Of a stretch of 64,000 bases of DNA, positions 32,956-44,190 are shown one piece after another (position 1 is the stretch's first letter; every line of letters starts with the position of its first letter). The position numbers and the translations under genes were made by a program. Source of the DNA: Petaurus breviceps papuanus. Its lineage: Eukaryota > Chordata > Mammalia > Diprotodontia > Petauridae. The notes beneath the pieces were generated by a model. The model saw nothing but the letters and a program-made list of their open reading frames with translations. It was not told where the DNA came from and did not search any database. Location: contig JAMXIF010000058.1 of assembly GCA_028583685.1 (NCBI GenBank), positions 13,722,485 through 13,786,484 on the forward strand, written 5' to 3'.

Positions 32956-33284
32956 CTTACCATTGATCATTATGGAGACAATTCTTGACACATCTGTCTT
33001 TTCAAACATATGAGGCCTATGAATCAGAATCACCACTTAGAAGTGCCATCTTTGAATAAAAAGACCAAAATCTTCCAGCTAATGATGGGAGTAAGGAGGA
33101 AGGGAGGGAGGAGAGAAGAGACTGTCAGCACACCAAGGAAGCCTCTTAAAATGTCAGATTGGTCTGGTTCAACATGCTTTGATGGGTTGGTTTTGTTTTG
33201 GTTCTTTTGTGGGTGAAGGAGGTATAGGGTGAATGGTAACAAGAGTAACCATTTTCTGAATTAAACTAACCATTAGCTTTTTTT

Positions 33285-33500
33285 TGAACCCTGGAATCAT
33301 ACATATTTCCCTGATGCCAGAGTAACAAGGAGTTTAAGGAAAAGGAGAAAATTGTGCTTACTTTCTATTGCTTTAGACTTACATAATTGTTTTTTTAGTG
33401 TTTGGGTGCATACAGTAGACACTTAATGTATGTTGGAATCAGTTGACTGTGCTCAGTTGCATAAACAAATACACAGGCAGGTTAATTGACACTTGATAAA
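33285..33500 (+). repeat. Unassigned repeat B, copy 1 (partner at 37905)
   Basis: Shares gagtttaaggaaaagga, ttctattgctt, cttaatgtatgttg and ttgcataaa in order with 37905-38175. Part recalls an L2 terminus, but the unit as a whole is unnamed. Confidence 0.65.
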
Positions 33501-33670
33501 AACCTGAAAGTCAGAAGACCTGAGTTTGAGTCATGGTTCTAGCACTTACTAGCTTCCTGACCTTAGGTGAGTTCCATTGCTCTCCTGAGACGCCATTTTC
33601 TCATCTACAAAATAACAGAGTTCATCTGGTTGAAATGTACAATCTGTAACAGTCTATGATTCTGTGAATT
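33500..33670 (+). repeat. MIR3-like SINE with L3 tail
   Basis: agtcagaagacctgagtttg, tagcacttactagcttcctg, gtctatgattctgtgaat. Confidence 0.75.
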
Positions 33671-34021
33671 TAAGCAGAACCAAGAGAGGTTTACTTGCCA
33701 AAATCTCTAGCTCCCTTCCACTTTTCTCATGAGCAATGTGGTCCTTTGTATTCGAAGAAGACCCTGCTAATGGTGATTATTATCTGTCAGACTAGACCAG
33801 AAAAAAAGGCAGACATGGGATGAATCTTTGCTTTTGCACTGAATTATGGGAAGATTATGTTTTGATTTCTTGATGTATTACTTTCTGGATTACCATATTG
33901 ACATTTTTAACAGCAGGGAACCAACCTTAGCAAACAGTTTCAAATGCTAATGGCAATAATCATTTTTCTTGCCAATTTTTTCAAAACATACCTGGGCTAT
34001 TAACAAGAAGGTCACAGAGAC

Positions 34022-34222
34022 TGCAGGATTTGGAGCTAGTAGAGACCTCAGAGATCATCTAATCCATCTAGTTCCTTTTATAATGAAGGAAACGGAAACC
34101 CAGAAATACTGAGTGATTTGCCCAAAGTCATCTAGGCAATAAGTAGCAGAGTCAGGATTTGAACCTAGACCCTTGTACTCCAACATTACAAGTCTTTCCA
34201 CTGTACCACACTGTCTCACCCA
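34022..34222 (-). repeat. MIR3-like SINE
   Basis: gatttggagctagtagagac, cagagatcatctaatccatc, caggatttgaacctagaccc, ccactgtaccacactgtc. Confidence 0.8.
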
Positions 34223-34307
34223 GGTGGCAGACTCATATTCATTGCTCCTCAAAGGAATTTAGTACCTTGAAGGAAACCAGAAGTCCACTCCCCCAACCCC
34301 GCCCACG

Positions 34308-34312
<5 letters not shown>

Positions 34313-34355
<43 letters not shown>
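34313..34355 (+). repeat. (CA)n microsatellite
   Basis: About 20 perfect CA units. Confidence 0.97.
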
Positions 34356-34357
<2 letters not shown>

Positions 34358-34359
34358 CG

Positions 34360-35650
34360 TGCAGATGTACATGTGCAAATCTGGAACATTCTTTCTGGGA
34401 TAAATACTTCCAGCAACCATCCTTGACCCCATTTGCCAATTCCAGTATTACTAATTGCTTTTGAAATCACCTCCATCACTGAGATTTCTTTCTTTGAAGC
34501 AGCTGCTAGATGGGGAAGGCCTATGACAGACTTGAAGTTATTCTTTGGATACCAGTTGAATCAGAAAGGTCAGGAAGAGCTGACATGGGGAATTTCTTTG
34601 AACCTATATATCTTATGAAAAAGAGTCTGGTTTTCGGAGGGGCACTGATGGTTCCTTGGGATGCTTATAATTGACCAGTTAAGTGGGTGCTTTCATAAAC
34701 ACCAGGAGCTCTCAAATACATAGGGTAACTAAAATCTACATGCAATTTGGAGAAATAAGCAAAGGGCAGGTCACTTAAGGATGGTCTCAAGAATCCTGCC
34801 AGCTGCCAGGGAGAGGCTGTCAAATAAAGGTGAGATGCTCACAGGTGTAAGCAGTCAGCAAAACTCACCTGCTCACATCCAGGTGGATGGATGGAGCAGT
34901 GACTGCCTCTTTTTTGCCTGTCCCCACTGGTCACAGCTTGGAGGCAGGGCAAAGATACTCCTCCTGCAGAGGAAGGGTTTGGCTTCTCCAAGACTTACCT
35001 TGGCATTCCTTGATGTCTTGGGGAAGCAGATGACCCCAACTGAGCGAGACAGTCAGCAGAACAGCAGCCCTTGATGCTGCACTGGGAAATTTCCATTCTT
35101 TGCTTGCAGCCCTGAAAAGAAAAAAAAAATCTAAAGAGCTTGGTAGCTCGGAAATTTCCATCATGGAAAATTTTAATATATTCTTTAGCTCTAAACTCTG
35201 CTGGTTTACAGGGACCCTTCTCTTCCCTTTTGGTAATTTCCTTGTTTAAAAATTATTGTGAAAGTGGCAAAGCTACAAATATGATCCTTTGAGACTAAGG
35301 AAGATGATGTGATGGAGAGAGAAAGGTACAGTGTCAGTCTAGTACTGATATCCACCTTTGTCTACCAAAGCCCTAGAAATGTAAATAGCTACCAGACCCA
35401 CTGTTTGGGAACCCTTCCAAAAGAAAGAAGTATCTTCTCTTGGAGCACAAGTAGCAGATGGATGGATGGATGGGTGCAGCTTTGGAGCATGACACAGTGA
35501 ATGAACTCTGCTGTTGGAGAAAACAGTCCCAGGCAGACCCTATAGAGTTCCTCAACTTCATGAGACCAGATTGTCTTGAACTGAAAATCCCATCCAGGGC
35601 TAGCAGCAAGTGAGCTCCTGTGTTTATTGTCTGTACTTCCAGCAGGTGAG
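34360..35650. other. About 1.3 kb with no gene or named repeat
   Basis: Short frames only. A tggatggatgga tract is at about 35458-35472. Confidence 0.45.
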
Positions 35651-35657
35651 TCAAAAT

Positions 35658-35815
35658 AGGGGTTCTTAACCTTTTTTGAATCACAGACCCCTTGGGCAGT
35701 CTGGTAAAGCCTATAGACCCCTTCTTAGGATAATGCTTTAAATACATGAAATACATTGGATTACAAAGGAAACCAAAATAAAAACAAGTTCACAGACCTC
35801 AAAATAAGAACCCCA
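35658..35815 (+). mobile_element. Short hAT-type DNA element (copy 2 of 4), both ends visible
   Basis: aggggttcttaacc at 35658-35671 and the inverse-type end aataagaacccc at 35803-35814. Interior catacattggattacaaagg is shared with the other copies. Confidence 0.65.
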
Positions 35816-36883
35816 GTTCTAAGAGGAGGTATTCTGTCCAGACTGGATGAGATAATAGGTGCCTTAGTGAACTGTGAAGGCAGAAATCTGGTACCAAATG
35901 GCTGCCTGACTCCACCCAGGTGGAAGCTAGTGGATGACCTCAAAAAAAAAAATAATGCCATGACAGAGATATCCTCAATTCCTACTGCATACTATATTGT
36001 TCCAAATATAAGCTGGCTCTTACTCTTAGTCAACATTTTGGTGTCTTCACATACATTTATTTCAAGGGATGGGTGTAAGAATGTGGCCATGGAGGGGATG
36101 AGAGAGGAAGGAGTTAAAGACTTGGTATCTGCCTTGTTCAGAGAATCAAATGAGACAATGTTTGTAAAACTCTCTCCCAACTTTAAAGCACAAGGTAACC
36201 GTTGTTGTTAGAATTGCTAATAAGAATAAATTACTTTCTACTTGGTCTAAAATATTATAAGCATTTTTATTCTTATAAAAAAAATAGAGGGGGAAGGGAA
36301 TCTTCCTGGTTTCCAAGGGCTTCTGTCCTGATTAACCCACGTGTTGCCTCTACCACCGAATCAGGGTGAAACAAAAGCTGCCCAAACCTGTTATCACTGT
36401 GTACTAGCAGCTTGGCTCTGGCTCTGACCTCCAAGGTCATGCCTAGGAAGCTTGACCTGATCAGTAATGTTCGTGCTGCCTGCAGAGATATTTTAAGCAT
36501 CATTTGTCCTCTTCTTTTTGCATTCAGTAAATGCTTTGACTGGATTATTATCAATTTTCAAATAAAAATCCTCAGCATGGCACAGTGGGGGAGGGGAAAA
36601 CGATGGAAGTAAAGAAAATGTGGCATTGTCCTACTGGACTGTGACAAGCATAAAGTCAATCTTTTTGTAAAATGAAAAAGAATAAAAAGGAAAGATATTA
36701 GGAGTTTACAAGCAGCCCACCATCAGGCGTTTGTTGAATAACTTAGGCCAACATATATTAGATGAAGCCTTTCCTTTCAAAGTCTTTGGTTGGAAATGTT
36801 GCTATGGGCCACAGAAATATAGAACTGAAGTGAGCTACCTAATGATTTAGGTAAAATGAGTTGTTGTGTTATAGTTTGGAGTG
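35815..36883. other. No gene recognised
   Basis: A 151-codon open frame (35756-36211) begins within the hAT-type copy and has no recognisable motif, so I treat it as chance. Confidence 0.45.
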
Positions 36884-37190
36884 AACCATTAAATCTCTCT
36901 GGTTACCTCAGTTTCCTCATTTATAAAGTCATTGGTTTAGATTAGCTCATGGTTCATGCCCTTTTTTTCCATCATGGATCCCTCAGGCATCTGGTGAAGC
37001 CTATGGACCCCCTTTCAGAATAATGTTTTTAAAGGCATGAAATTAGGTACATAGGATTACAAAGAAAATAATTAGATTGAAACATAGTTGTCAAAAAAAA
37101 TATTTTTTAAAAGTTCAAAGACCCCCAGTGAAGATCCCCTAGACTGAAAGATAGTTAAAGTCTCTTAAATTCTGTGAATCTGCAGGTCCT
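36883..37190 (+). repeat. MIR3-like SINE interrupted by a hAT-type element
   Basis: The MIR3 part gttacctcagtttcctcatt and ttggtttagatt is followed at about 36950 by a hAT-type copy (ggatccctcaggcatctgg, gtacataggattacaaag). The likely MIR3 end returns at 37143 (taaattctgtgaatctgc). Confidence 0.6.
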
Positions 37191-37289
37191 AGACAGCAAA
37201 TATTCATCTTTGAAATCCATTTGTGGAGCTAAGTCTCAAACTGCTCACATTCAGGAAGAGGAATTCATTTGACTGGTGGGAATAGTTGA

Positions 37290-37690
37290 TATTTATATCA
37301 CCTTTTAAATAAATTATTTAATGTGATTCTTACTGAAATCTTGGGAAGTAGATTTTTGTTATTGTTGTTTTTGGGACATGGGGGTAGAAACATAGACACT
37401 CCCGGTACTACGGATCTGCCTTTGATCAGTCACTTACATCTTACAAAGAGACCTGAGACAGGAAAATCTAAGTGATCTCCTTAACATCTAGTGTTTGCCA
37501 GAGACAGCCCTTGAACCCAGGTCTAACATTCTGTGTACTAAACCATACTGCCACTGTCCTAAGGCAACTCAGCTGTCACTTTCTCACGGTCAACACAGCT
37601 AGTGTTTGCCAGAGGCAGGCCCTGAACAAGATCTTTGTGACCCCAGAGCCCACAGTCTGTTTGCTAAGCCATAGTCCTAACGCAATTTAG
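37290..37690 (-). repeat. Diverged MIR with imperfect internal duplication
   Basis: The tagtgtttgccagag segment occurs twice (about 37489 and 37599), each followed by a diverged 'gaacc..gtct' body. Confidence 0.55.
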
Positions 37691-37724
37691 CTCCTTACCA
37701 ATTAAAAGAATGTAATAACCTTAG

Positions 37725-37902
37725 GGATTTTAGTCATTTTCCAGTCCAGAGAACTTATTTTGTAGATATGGAAAATAAGGCATGGAAAAGTTAAATGACT
37801 CACCTGAGATGACAAAGCAAATTAATGGCAAAGCTAGATTAGAACCCAAGTCTCCTGATTCCTAACCTAGTAGTCTTATCTACGCCACACTTCTTCTATA
37901 AT
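37725..37902 (-). repeat. MIR3-like SINE
   Basis: ggaaaataaggcatggaaaa, gaacccaagtctcctgattc, tcttatctacgccacac. Confidence 0.7.
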
Positions 37903-37904
37903 AC

Positions 37905-38175
37905 CCCTAGAATCATATTATACTTTCCTTAAACTTGATCCCAGAGTATCTTAGAGTTTAAGGAAAAGGAAAGTCATTTTGCTCATTTTCTATTGCTTTT
38001 TTGTTATGTTGTGTTGATTTAGTCATGTCCTATTCTTTGTGACCCCATTTGGGGGTAGACTTTCAAAATTATCTTTTTTATTGTTTCTGTGTATACAGTA
38101 GGCTCTTAATGTATGTTGAGTTGACTGCTCATTTGCATAAATAGATAAGGAGGCAAGTAATAGACGCCTGATAAT
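37905..38175 (+). repeat. Unassigned repeat B, copy 2, with a Mar-1 tail fragment inside
   Basis: Matches 33285-33500 on both sides of an antisense Mar-1/BovB-like fragment (tttgtgaccccatttggggg) at about 37998-38060. Confidence 0.65.
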
Positions 38176-38374
38176 TTAGGGGTTGATTATATTCTCAGTA
38201 GATTATTTAGGCTCCTGGCTTCTTATAAGAGTCTATCTCCTCCCCCTACCACCCCACCCCCGGCCCCATTCATTATCAGTTCCTGGAGCAAGGGGAAGCT
38301 CCAGTTAATCTTGCTATTTGTTAGCATCTTTGGTAGCAAAGGAAATCAAAACTGGGCAGATGAGACTTGGACTA

Positions 38375-38590
38375 ATACATGTATCTTGAATTTATACAGT
38401 GTTCTAAGGTTTACTTTCTTTACATCAGCTTCATGAGCTTAGGACCTGCATTAGTACAGATTGAAAGTGAGAGAGAGGTTAAGTGACTTGCTTATTGGTC
38501 ACAAAGCTAGGAGGTATCAGAAAGGAAATTCAAATACAGATCCTCTGACTCCAAGTCCAGACTATTTTCTGTTATTCCACTCTTCCCATC
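38375..38590 (-). repeat. MIR CORE-SINE
   Basis: tctaaggtttactttcttta, gaggttaagtgacttgctta, gatcctctgactccaagtcc. Confidence 0.7.
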
Positions 38591-38604
38591 ATCATCTCTA
38601 GGTG

Positions 38605-39058
38605 TATGCTTCTTATTGTCCAGTGGTTTTTCAGTTGTGTCTGACTCTCCATCAATCCATTTGGGGTTTTCTTAGAAAGGATGCTGGAGTGGTTTGCCAC
38701 TTTCTTCTCCACTTCATTTTACAGATAAGGAAACTGAGGCAAACTGGGTTCAGTGACTTGCCCAGGATAGTCATTGTTATTTGTCCTTCATTCTTGAAGA
38801 GGACCATGACATCAGGAAGATGATGCCATGAATTGCAAGTGAATTGGATATAAGTGAGGAAGGACTGTGCAAAGTCACCAACTTCACTTTCTCCTCAGGA
38901 ACCATCTGCATCCAGTGGCAAGATATAGATCAGGACAGGTGGAGGTGGCCCCCTGCCCAGGGTCACACACACAGTTTCTGAGGCTATATTTGAACTCAGA
39001 AAGAGGAGTCTTCCTGACTCCAGGTACTCTATCTGCTATGTCATCTAGCTGCCCTAGG
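38605..39058 (-). repeat. Mar-1 SINE plus a second RTE-like tail repeat
   Basis: 38605-38770 is the antisense Mar-1 tail and part of the body (tttggggttttcttagaaag, ggaaactgaggcaaactggg). 38772-38950 is a different unit (gaagaggaccatgacatcag, ccagtggcaagatatagatc). 38955-39058 is an antisense tRNA-like body (cttcctgactccaggtactc). It is either a nested insertion or two adjoining SINEs. Confidence 0.65.
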
Positions 39059-39261
39059 TGTATACCAGTTTGGTACAAATCTTACTATGATTCCCCACTG
39101 CCTTTATGCCCAAACATTCTTATGTAGCTGAAATAGGATTATAAAGAACATCAACCTTGAAAAAGAAAAGAAGTAATTTTTTTAAAAAGGATACTAGGAA
39201 CCTGAAGGCTACGTAGAAGTGGAACAAAGTAGTCAAGCCAGCTAACTTTGTGACAATGAAC

Positions 39262-39465
39262 CAGTGGTTCATTTTTAGACCAGTGGTTCCCAAGGATGGT
39301 CCAAAGGGTTCATACTAAAAATTCTTTAATGGTGTCTTAAGCAGTGAATAACTGTAAAGACTATTATGAGCAGTTTTGGTTGCTTTGGGGATTTACAATA
39401 TATTTTTGTTGTTGAAAAGGATTAGAGGAACAAAAAAGTGTTGTGGACCATTGATCTAGACTGGA
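39262..39465 (+). mobile_element. Possible small hAT-type element
   Basis: Starts ccagtggttcccaaggatgg and ends with tggaccattgatctagactg. The start is typical of some hAT MITEs; the assignment is weak. Confidence 0.3.
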
Positions 39466-39466
39466 G

Positions 39467-39672
39467 CATGGATTCTTAATCTTTTTTGGATGCCTTTGGA
39501 ATTCTGATGAAACCTATGGACTTCTTTAGATAATTTTTTGAATGTATAAAATAGGATTACAAAGGAAATCAAAGGGTAGTGAAAATGAAGGTGTAATTTT
39601 TCCCACTCAGTTCAGAGACCCTCTACATGTATCCCCTGAAGGTCCATGGACTTCAGAGCCAGACTCTAGGAC
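39467..39672 (+). mobile_element. Short hAT-type element (copy 4 of 4)
   Basis: gattcttaatcttttttgga, gatgaaacctatggacttc, ataggattacaaaggaaatc, in the order seen at 35658. Confidence 0.55.
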
Positions 39673-39712
39673 CACTGTTCCAGAAAAAATTATGGAATCA
39701 CTAAGAGCATTT

Positions 39713-40392
39713 TTAAAATAAATTTATTTATTTTTAGTTTTCAACATTCACTTCCATAAGTTTTAAATTTCTTCCACCTCCCTCCCCCCTCCCCAAGACA
39801 GCATGCAATCTGATATAAGCTCTACATATACATTCTTATTAAACATATTTTCACATTAGTCATGTTGTTTAGAAGAATTAGAACGAATGAGAGGAACCAT
39901 GAGAAAGAAAAGACAAAATAAAATTTAAAAAAGAGAGCAAATAGTATGCTTCAATCTGCTTTCAGACTTCAGACTTCTTTGTCTGGATGTGGATGGCATT
40001 TTCCACCATGAGTCTTTTGAAGCTGTTTTAGGTCATTGCATTGCTGAGAAGAGCTAAATCTATAAAAGTCAGTCATCACACAATGTGGCTGTTACTGTGT
40101 ACAATGTTTTCTGGTTCTGCTCACTTCACTCAGCATCAGTTCATATATGTCTTTCCAGGTTTTTCTGAAGTCTTCCTACTCATCATTTCTTATGACACAA
40201 TAGTATTCCATTACATTCATATACCACAGCCTGTTCAGCCATTCTCCAGTTGATGGGCATCACCTCAATTTCCAATTCTTGGCCACCACAAAAAGAGCTG
40301 CTATAAATATTTTTGTACATGTAGGGCCTTTTCCCATTTTTATGATCTCTTTGGGATACAAACCTAGAAGTGATATTGCTGGGTCAAAGAGG
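39713..40392 (-). repeat. L1 3' UTR, 5'-truncated, with 13-bp target-site duplication
   Basis: tattccattacattcatata, ccattctccagttgatgggc and tgatattgctgggtcaaag mark the antisense L1 3' region. The T/A-rich start is the tail. actaagagcattt (39700-39712) and actaagaacattt (40393-40405) flank it with one mismatch. Confidence 0.85.
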
Positions 40393-40405
40393 ACTAAGAA
40401 CATTT

Positions 40406-40862
40406 AAAACCGTTCACTACTTGGCTCCACCCTACATAGCCAGCCTTCCTGTATACATCACTCCTTTTCTAGGATCTCGTCACATTGATGTTCTTACTGT
40501 TCTTCACTTTTGACCCTCCATATCCAGTGACCATGCTTTTGTCTAGGCTGTACCCCTGCCTGGAAAGCACTCTCTCCTCACCTTCAGCTTTTAAAATCTG
40601 TAGTTTTCTTAACAACTCAGCTCAAATGCCACCTCCTACATGAATCCTTTCTTGCTCTCTCCAGCTGCTGGTGCCTCTCTCCTCTCCTCCCCCCATTACC
40701 TTACACTAATTTTCCATGTTCTTATCTGTATCCATGTTGCCTTCCCCAACAGAATGTAAGCTCTTTGAATACAGGAAATGCTTCATTTTTGTATTTGCCT
40801 CCCCAGTGCCTATCATAGGGCCTGGAGAGATTAGATATTTAATAAATACTTGTGGATTGTAT
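40406..40862 (+). repeat. L2 3' region
   Basis: accgttcactacttggctcc, actcagctcaaatgccacc, acagaatgtaagctctttg, taataaatacttgtggattg. Confidence 0.85.
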
Positions 40863-41064
40863 ATTTGTCACCTGTAGTTTGCCCTCACCTCTGAGCTCAC
40901 ACAGTCCCCAGGACCTGACCCCTGGGGGTCAAATTGTATTTCCAGGCCTCTCCCTCCACCTTCAAAACAAGAGTAGGTATAGTTTGCTATACCTACAGTT
41001 TCCCTATATGTGAGTACCAAGATCCTCTGCCATCAAGGTATTCAATGTACAAAATGGGTATTAG

Positions 41065-41790
41065 ATATGAGACAGCTTCTTATTTCTTCTACCACAGAAA
41101 ATGAATAAGATACAAAGGACAGATAGGCATGTATAAACAAATACAGGAAACATAAAACACTCCAATAGCCCATTATACTCATTAAACTCTCCAGGGAGGT
41201 AAAGATACTTTATACTGAACACATACCCCCATTCACCTGGGACCTGCTTCATCTGAGAAACTCACAGCAATCTCATGGAGAGGGCAGCAGGAGCAGATCT
41301 CCAGACCCCTCACCACAGGACTTTAGTCCCCCCGCTGTCGGCTCTCATCTCCTTTTCTGGTAAAGGTGTCTGATTCCCAATTCAGGAGTTGTAGAAGGAA
41401 TTCAGATTTGCCAGTAAGGTAACTTGCAGTCTGGAAAAATCTCTTCTCAAGATCAACATTCACTGACTAGTGCTCAGAACAGGAAACAGAAAAACAGGGT
41501 CCAGAAACCATCCTCCCAGATACAGTGCAAATCTATGTCTCCCACTGCTATGTGCTTCTGCTGTAAATCACTATTGTTGCTATGGATAGGGATGAGGAAG
41601 AAAGAAAAGCCTTCTGCAACCCCCATGCCCCAGCCCAATTTGCTGTATTTTGGTCTGGAAATGAAGGGAGAGAAGTGCAAAAGAGGTGACTCGTTTTTAT
41701 AGATTACAAGGAGGATGGTTTCTCTAATGGTTTCTCTTCATTCTTCCTCAGTCAGCTAATAAGCAGGCTGAAGCCTCAGTCACTGGGACC
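41065..41790 (+). repeat. Unassigned long repeat A, copy 2
   Basis: Partner of 31035-31710: cagaaaatgaataagatac, caggactttagtccc, gtgctcagaacagg and cgtttttatagattacaagg appear in the same order. Confidence 0.55.
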
Positions 41791-41865
41791 AATCCAAAGA
41801 CTTCCTTTCGTTCTCTTGTCAAGGAGATTCAACATATGGCTAGTCTGTGAGGGGGTGCCCCTTCT

Positions 41866-42130
41866 ATTTTTCTTTGTTGTTTAAATTAAATTTTATTTCA
41901 TTTTCTTGAAGATTTGCTTTCTTTCCTCACTTCTCCCCACCCCTTATTGTGAAAGAAAACAAATAAAAACCTGTTACAAACAAGTATACAGTCAAGCAAA
42001 ACATGGGCCATGTCCAAAAGAAAAATCTTTCAGTCTGGACCCTGAATCCATCCCCTCTCTATCAGGAAGTATGCCCTTCTGACAAAGGTCCTATAATCTC
42101 ATGAAGTTGACTCTGGAGAACTCACTAAAT
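41866..42130 (-). repeat. L1 3' end fragment (antisense)
   Basis: attaaattttatttcatttt, ctttcctcacttctccccac, acatgggccatgtcc. Similar to 26915-27190. Confidence 0.6.
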
Positions 42131-42181
42131 TGATTATGGCTTTCCCTAATTAGCCCCCGAATTACATGTGTATGTAAGTCT

Positions 42182-42285
42182 CAAGTTATTTACATATATG
42201 TATAATACATGCACATACACATATGTGTATAATATACATGTGTGTATATAAAAACCATATTCATGCTGTATGTATTTTTATATGC
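42182..42285 (+). repeat. TA/TG/CA-rich tract
   Basis: Imperfect tacatatatg and cacatatgtg units. Confidence 0.75.
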
Positions 42286-42291
42286 ACTTGT

Positions 42292-42425
42292 CTCCCATTA
42301 CAATGTGAGTTCATTGCAAGATCCTTTTCACCCTTTAGCACTTATATTCCTAGCATTTAGCATAGTGCCTGGCACATGGTAAGCCCTTAATAAATACTTG
42401 TTGGTTTATTGATTAATTGATTGAT
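42292..42425 (+). repeat. L2 3' end
   Basis: cattacaatgtgagttcatt, tagtgcctggcacatggtaa, cttaataaatacttgttgg. Confidence 0.85.
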
Positions 42426-42697
42426 TTTAACACAGTTGGTGAGCTACTTCCCCCATCTCTCTCCCTTCCCAGTCCACTGCCCCAATAGTTCCCATCTGAC
42501 AGCCATCCCAAAGGCAATCCTCGATTCCCTATTGGCTCTGCTTCTTTGCCATTACAGCCAATAATATAGGATTACCAAAAGCTATAATAAGCTCCTAGAT
42601 GCACTCATGTCTAAAAAATTGAACAACCTCTCCTGTCCCCTTAGAAATAGGCCTTTCAAGAAAGCTGGAGCCATTTCAGTAAGCAGTTTCAGAAAGA

Positions 42698-42845
42698 TTA
42701 TAGAATCATAGAATTTTCGAGCTGGAAGAGATCATTTAATCCAATCCCTTCGTTTTAACAAATAGCAAAACTGAAACCAGAGCCTCAGCTTCCTGACTCT
42801 GTCCAATCCTAAGTGTCTCTAAACTGCACTGTCATTATTCTATGC
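42698..42845 (-). repeat. MIR3/L3-like SINE
   Basis: agaatcatagaattttcgag, gctggaagagatcatttaat, agcttcctgactctgtcc. Confidence 0.75.
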
Positions 42846-43425
42846 TGATAAACACCACATTGCAAGCTTTAACAATTTCATAAAGCTTCATTTAAATACT
42901 GTATGTACCATCAGCTTGTTGCAGCTGCCTTTTCAGGAGCAGTGCATCAAGTCCAGGCAAAGATTATTATAAACCTGAGAAAAATGAAGTCTAAGAAACA
43001 GGTGCATTCATCAAATGAAAAGCAGAAGATTATGTTAATGTTGCATTCAGGTGGCAAATTTAAAGTCGCTAAAATCAGAGGTATAAAAAGATTTTCAAAT
43101 CAAAGTGAACTAACTCCCTCCTTGGGGGGGTATTTGGTGTATTAAATGTGTGAGTCTGCAACACCCTATAGGGGGAACAGCAGTGGTCTTGGACACGTCC
43201 TCATGTTTGCAATCCATGTTCCTTTTCCAATTTCTTGGCTCCCTTAAAGAAAAGAAAGGCCTGGAAGGAAACAGTTATGGATATAAGCACTCTTTTATAG
43301 TGGGAACCTGGCAACGATTTCACAAGCAGAACAGTAAGTTCTGTTGGAGGAGGAAGGGTATCTTAATGGAGATTTTATAAATTTCTGGGAATGTACTCCC
43401 ACGTTTGGGGTGGATAATAAGATGT
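42845..43425. other. No gene recognised
   Basis: Two short open frames of 76-80 codons (42903-43145 and 43150-43380) show no known domain. A G-run is near 43123. Confidence 0.45.
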
Positions 43426-44190
43426 CACATTAATAGTAATAATAGCTAACATTTGTATGGCCCCTATTATTACTGGGCACTGTGTTAAGAAAGAGCTTTG
43501 CAAATGTTATCTCATTGGATCCTCACAACCCTGGGAGGTAGATATTATGATCCCCATTTTATAGTTGAGATGGGCAAAGATTAAGTCACTTGCCCAGGGT
43601 TGGCTCATACAGCAAGTAAATGTCTGAATCTGGATTTGAACTCAGGTCTTCCAGCCTTTAGGCCTAGTGCTCTATCTGTTATGCCACCTAGCAGAAGACC
43701 CTTCACAATTTACAAAGCGCTTTATGGTTTTAAAGGTGCTTTTATCAAAATGACCTTGTGAGGTAGATAGTACAAATGTTACCCTGCCTATTTTACAGGT
43801 TAGGAAGTTGAGACTCAGCAAGATGGAGTGACTGATCTACAGCCACACAGCTAATTAAATGGCAGACAGGGGTGAGATTCAAACCCAGGTCCTCTGTTCT
43901 TGATGTTGGTGGTATTGATCCTTTATTTTCAAGAGGACAGATGACCAGGTCCTCTAACACCAAATCCAGTGCTCTCCTAATTATACACTATACCACAGTT
44001 GCCTCTGTCAACCCCATGAGGTTGATAATACAATTATTAGTCCCACTTTACAGATGAGAAAACAGGTTCAGAGCATTTGAATGACATGTCTAAATTGGTA
44101 TGAATAGTAAGTGGCAAAATCAGAACTGAATGAAGATCAGACACTCAAAGTTCAAATCTAGTACATTTATCACTATATTAAGATGGACCA
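43425..44190 (-). repeat. Three MIR-type SINEs in a row, same orientation
   Basis: Antisense MIRs at 43425-43690 (caaccctgggaggtagatat), 43700-44005 (gaccttgtgaggtagatag) and 44006-44190 (aaccccatgaggttgataat). Each has its own lead-in and cagat or ttacaggt block. Confidence 0.8.
43896..43944 (+). mobile_element. 49-bp truncated retroposon fragment with 11-bp duplication inside a MIR
   Basis: ccaggtcctct at 43885-43895 and 43945-43955 brackets gatcctttattttcaagagg-type sequence, related to the unit at 38772. Confidence 0.7.

Noticed and set aside
35756-36211. 151-codon open frame
   Set aside because: It begins inside a hAT-type repeat copy and its product has no familiar motif.
43425-44190. 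Tandem gene-like repeat unit
   Set aside because: The three units are separate MIR-type SINEs in the same orientation, each diverged independently.
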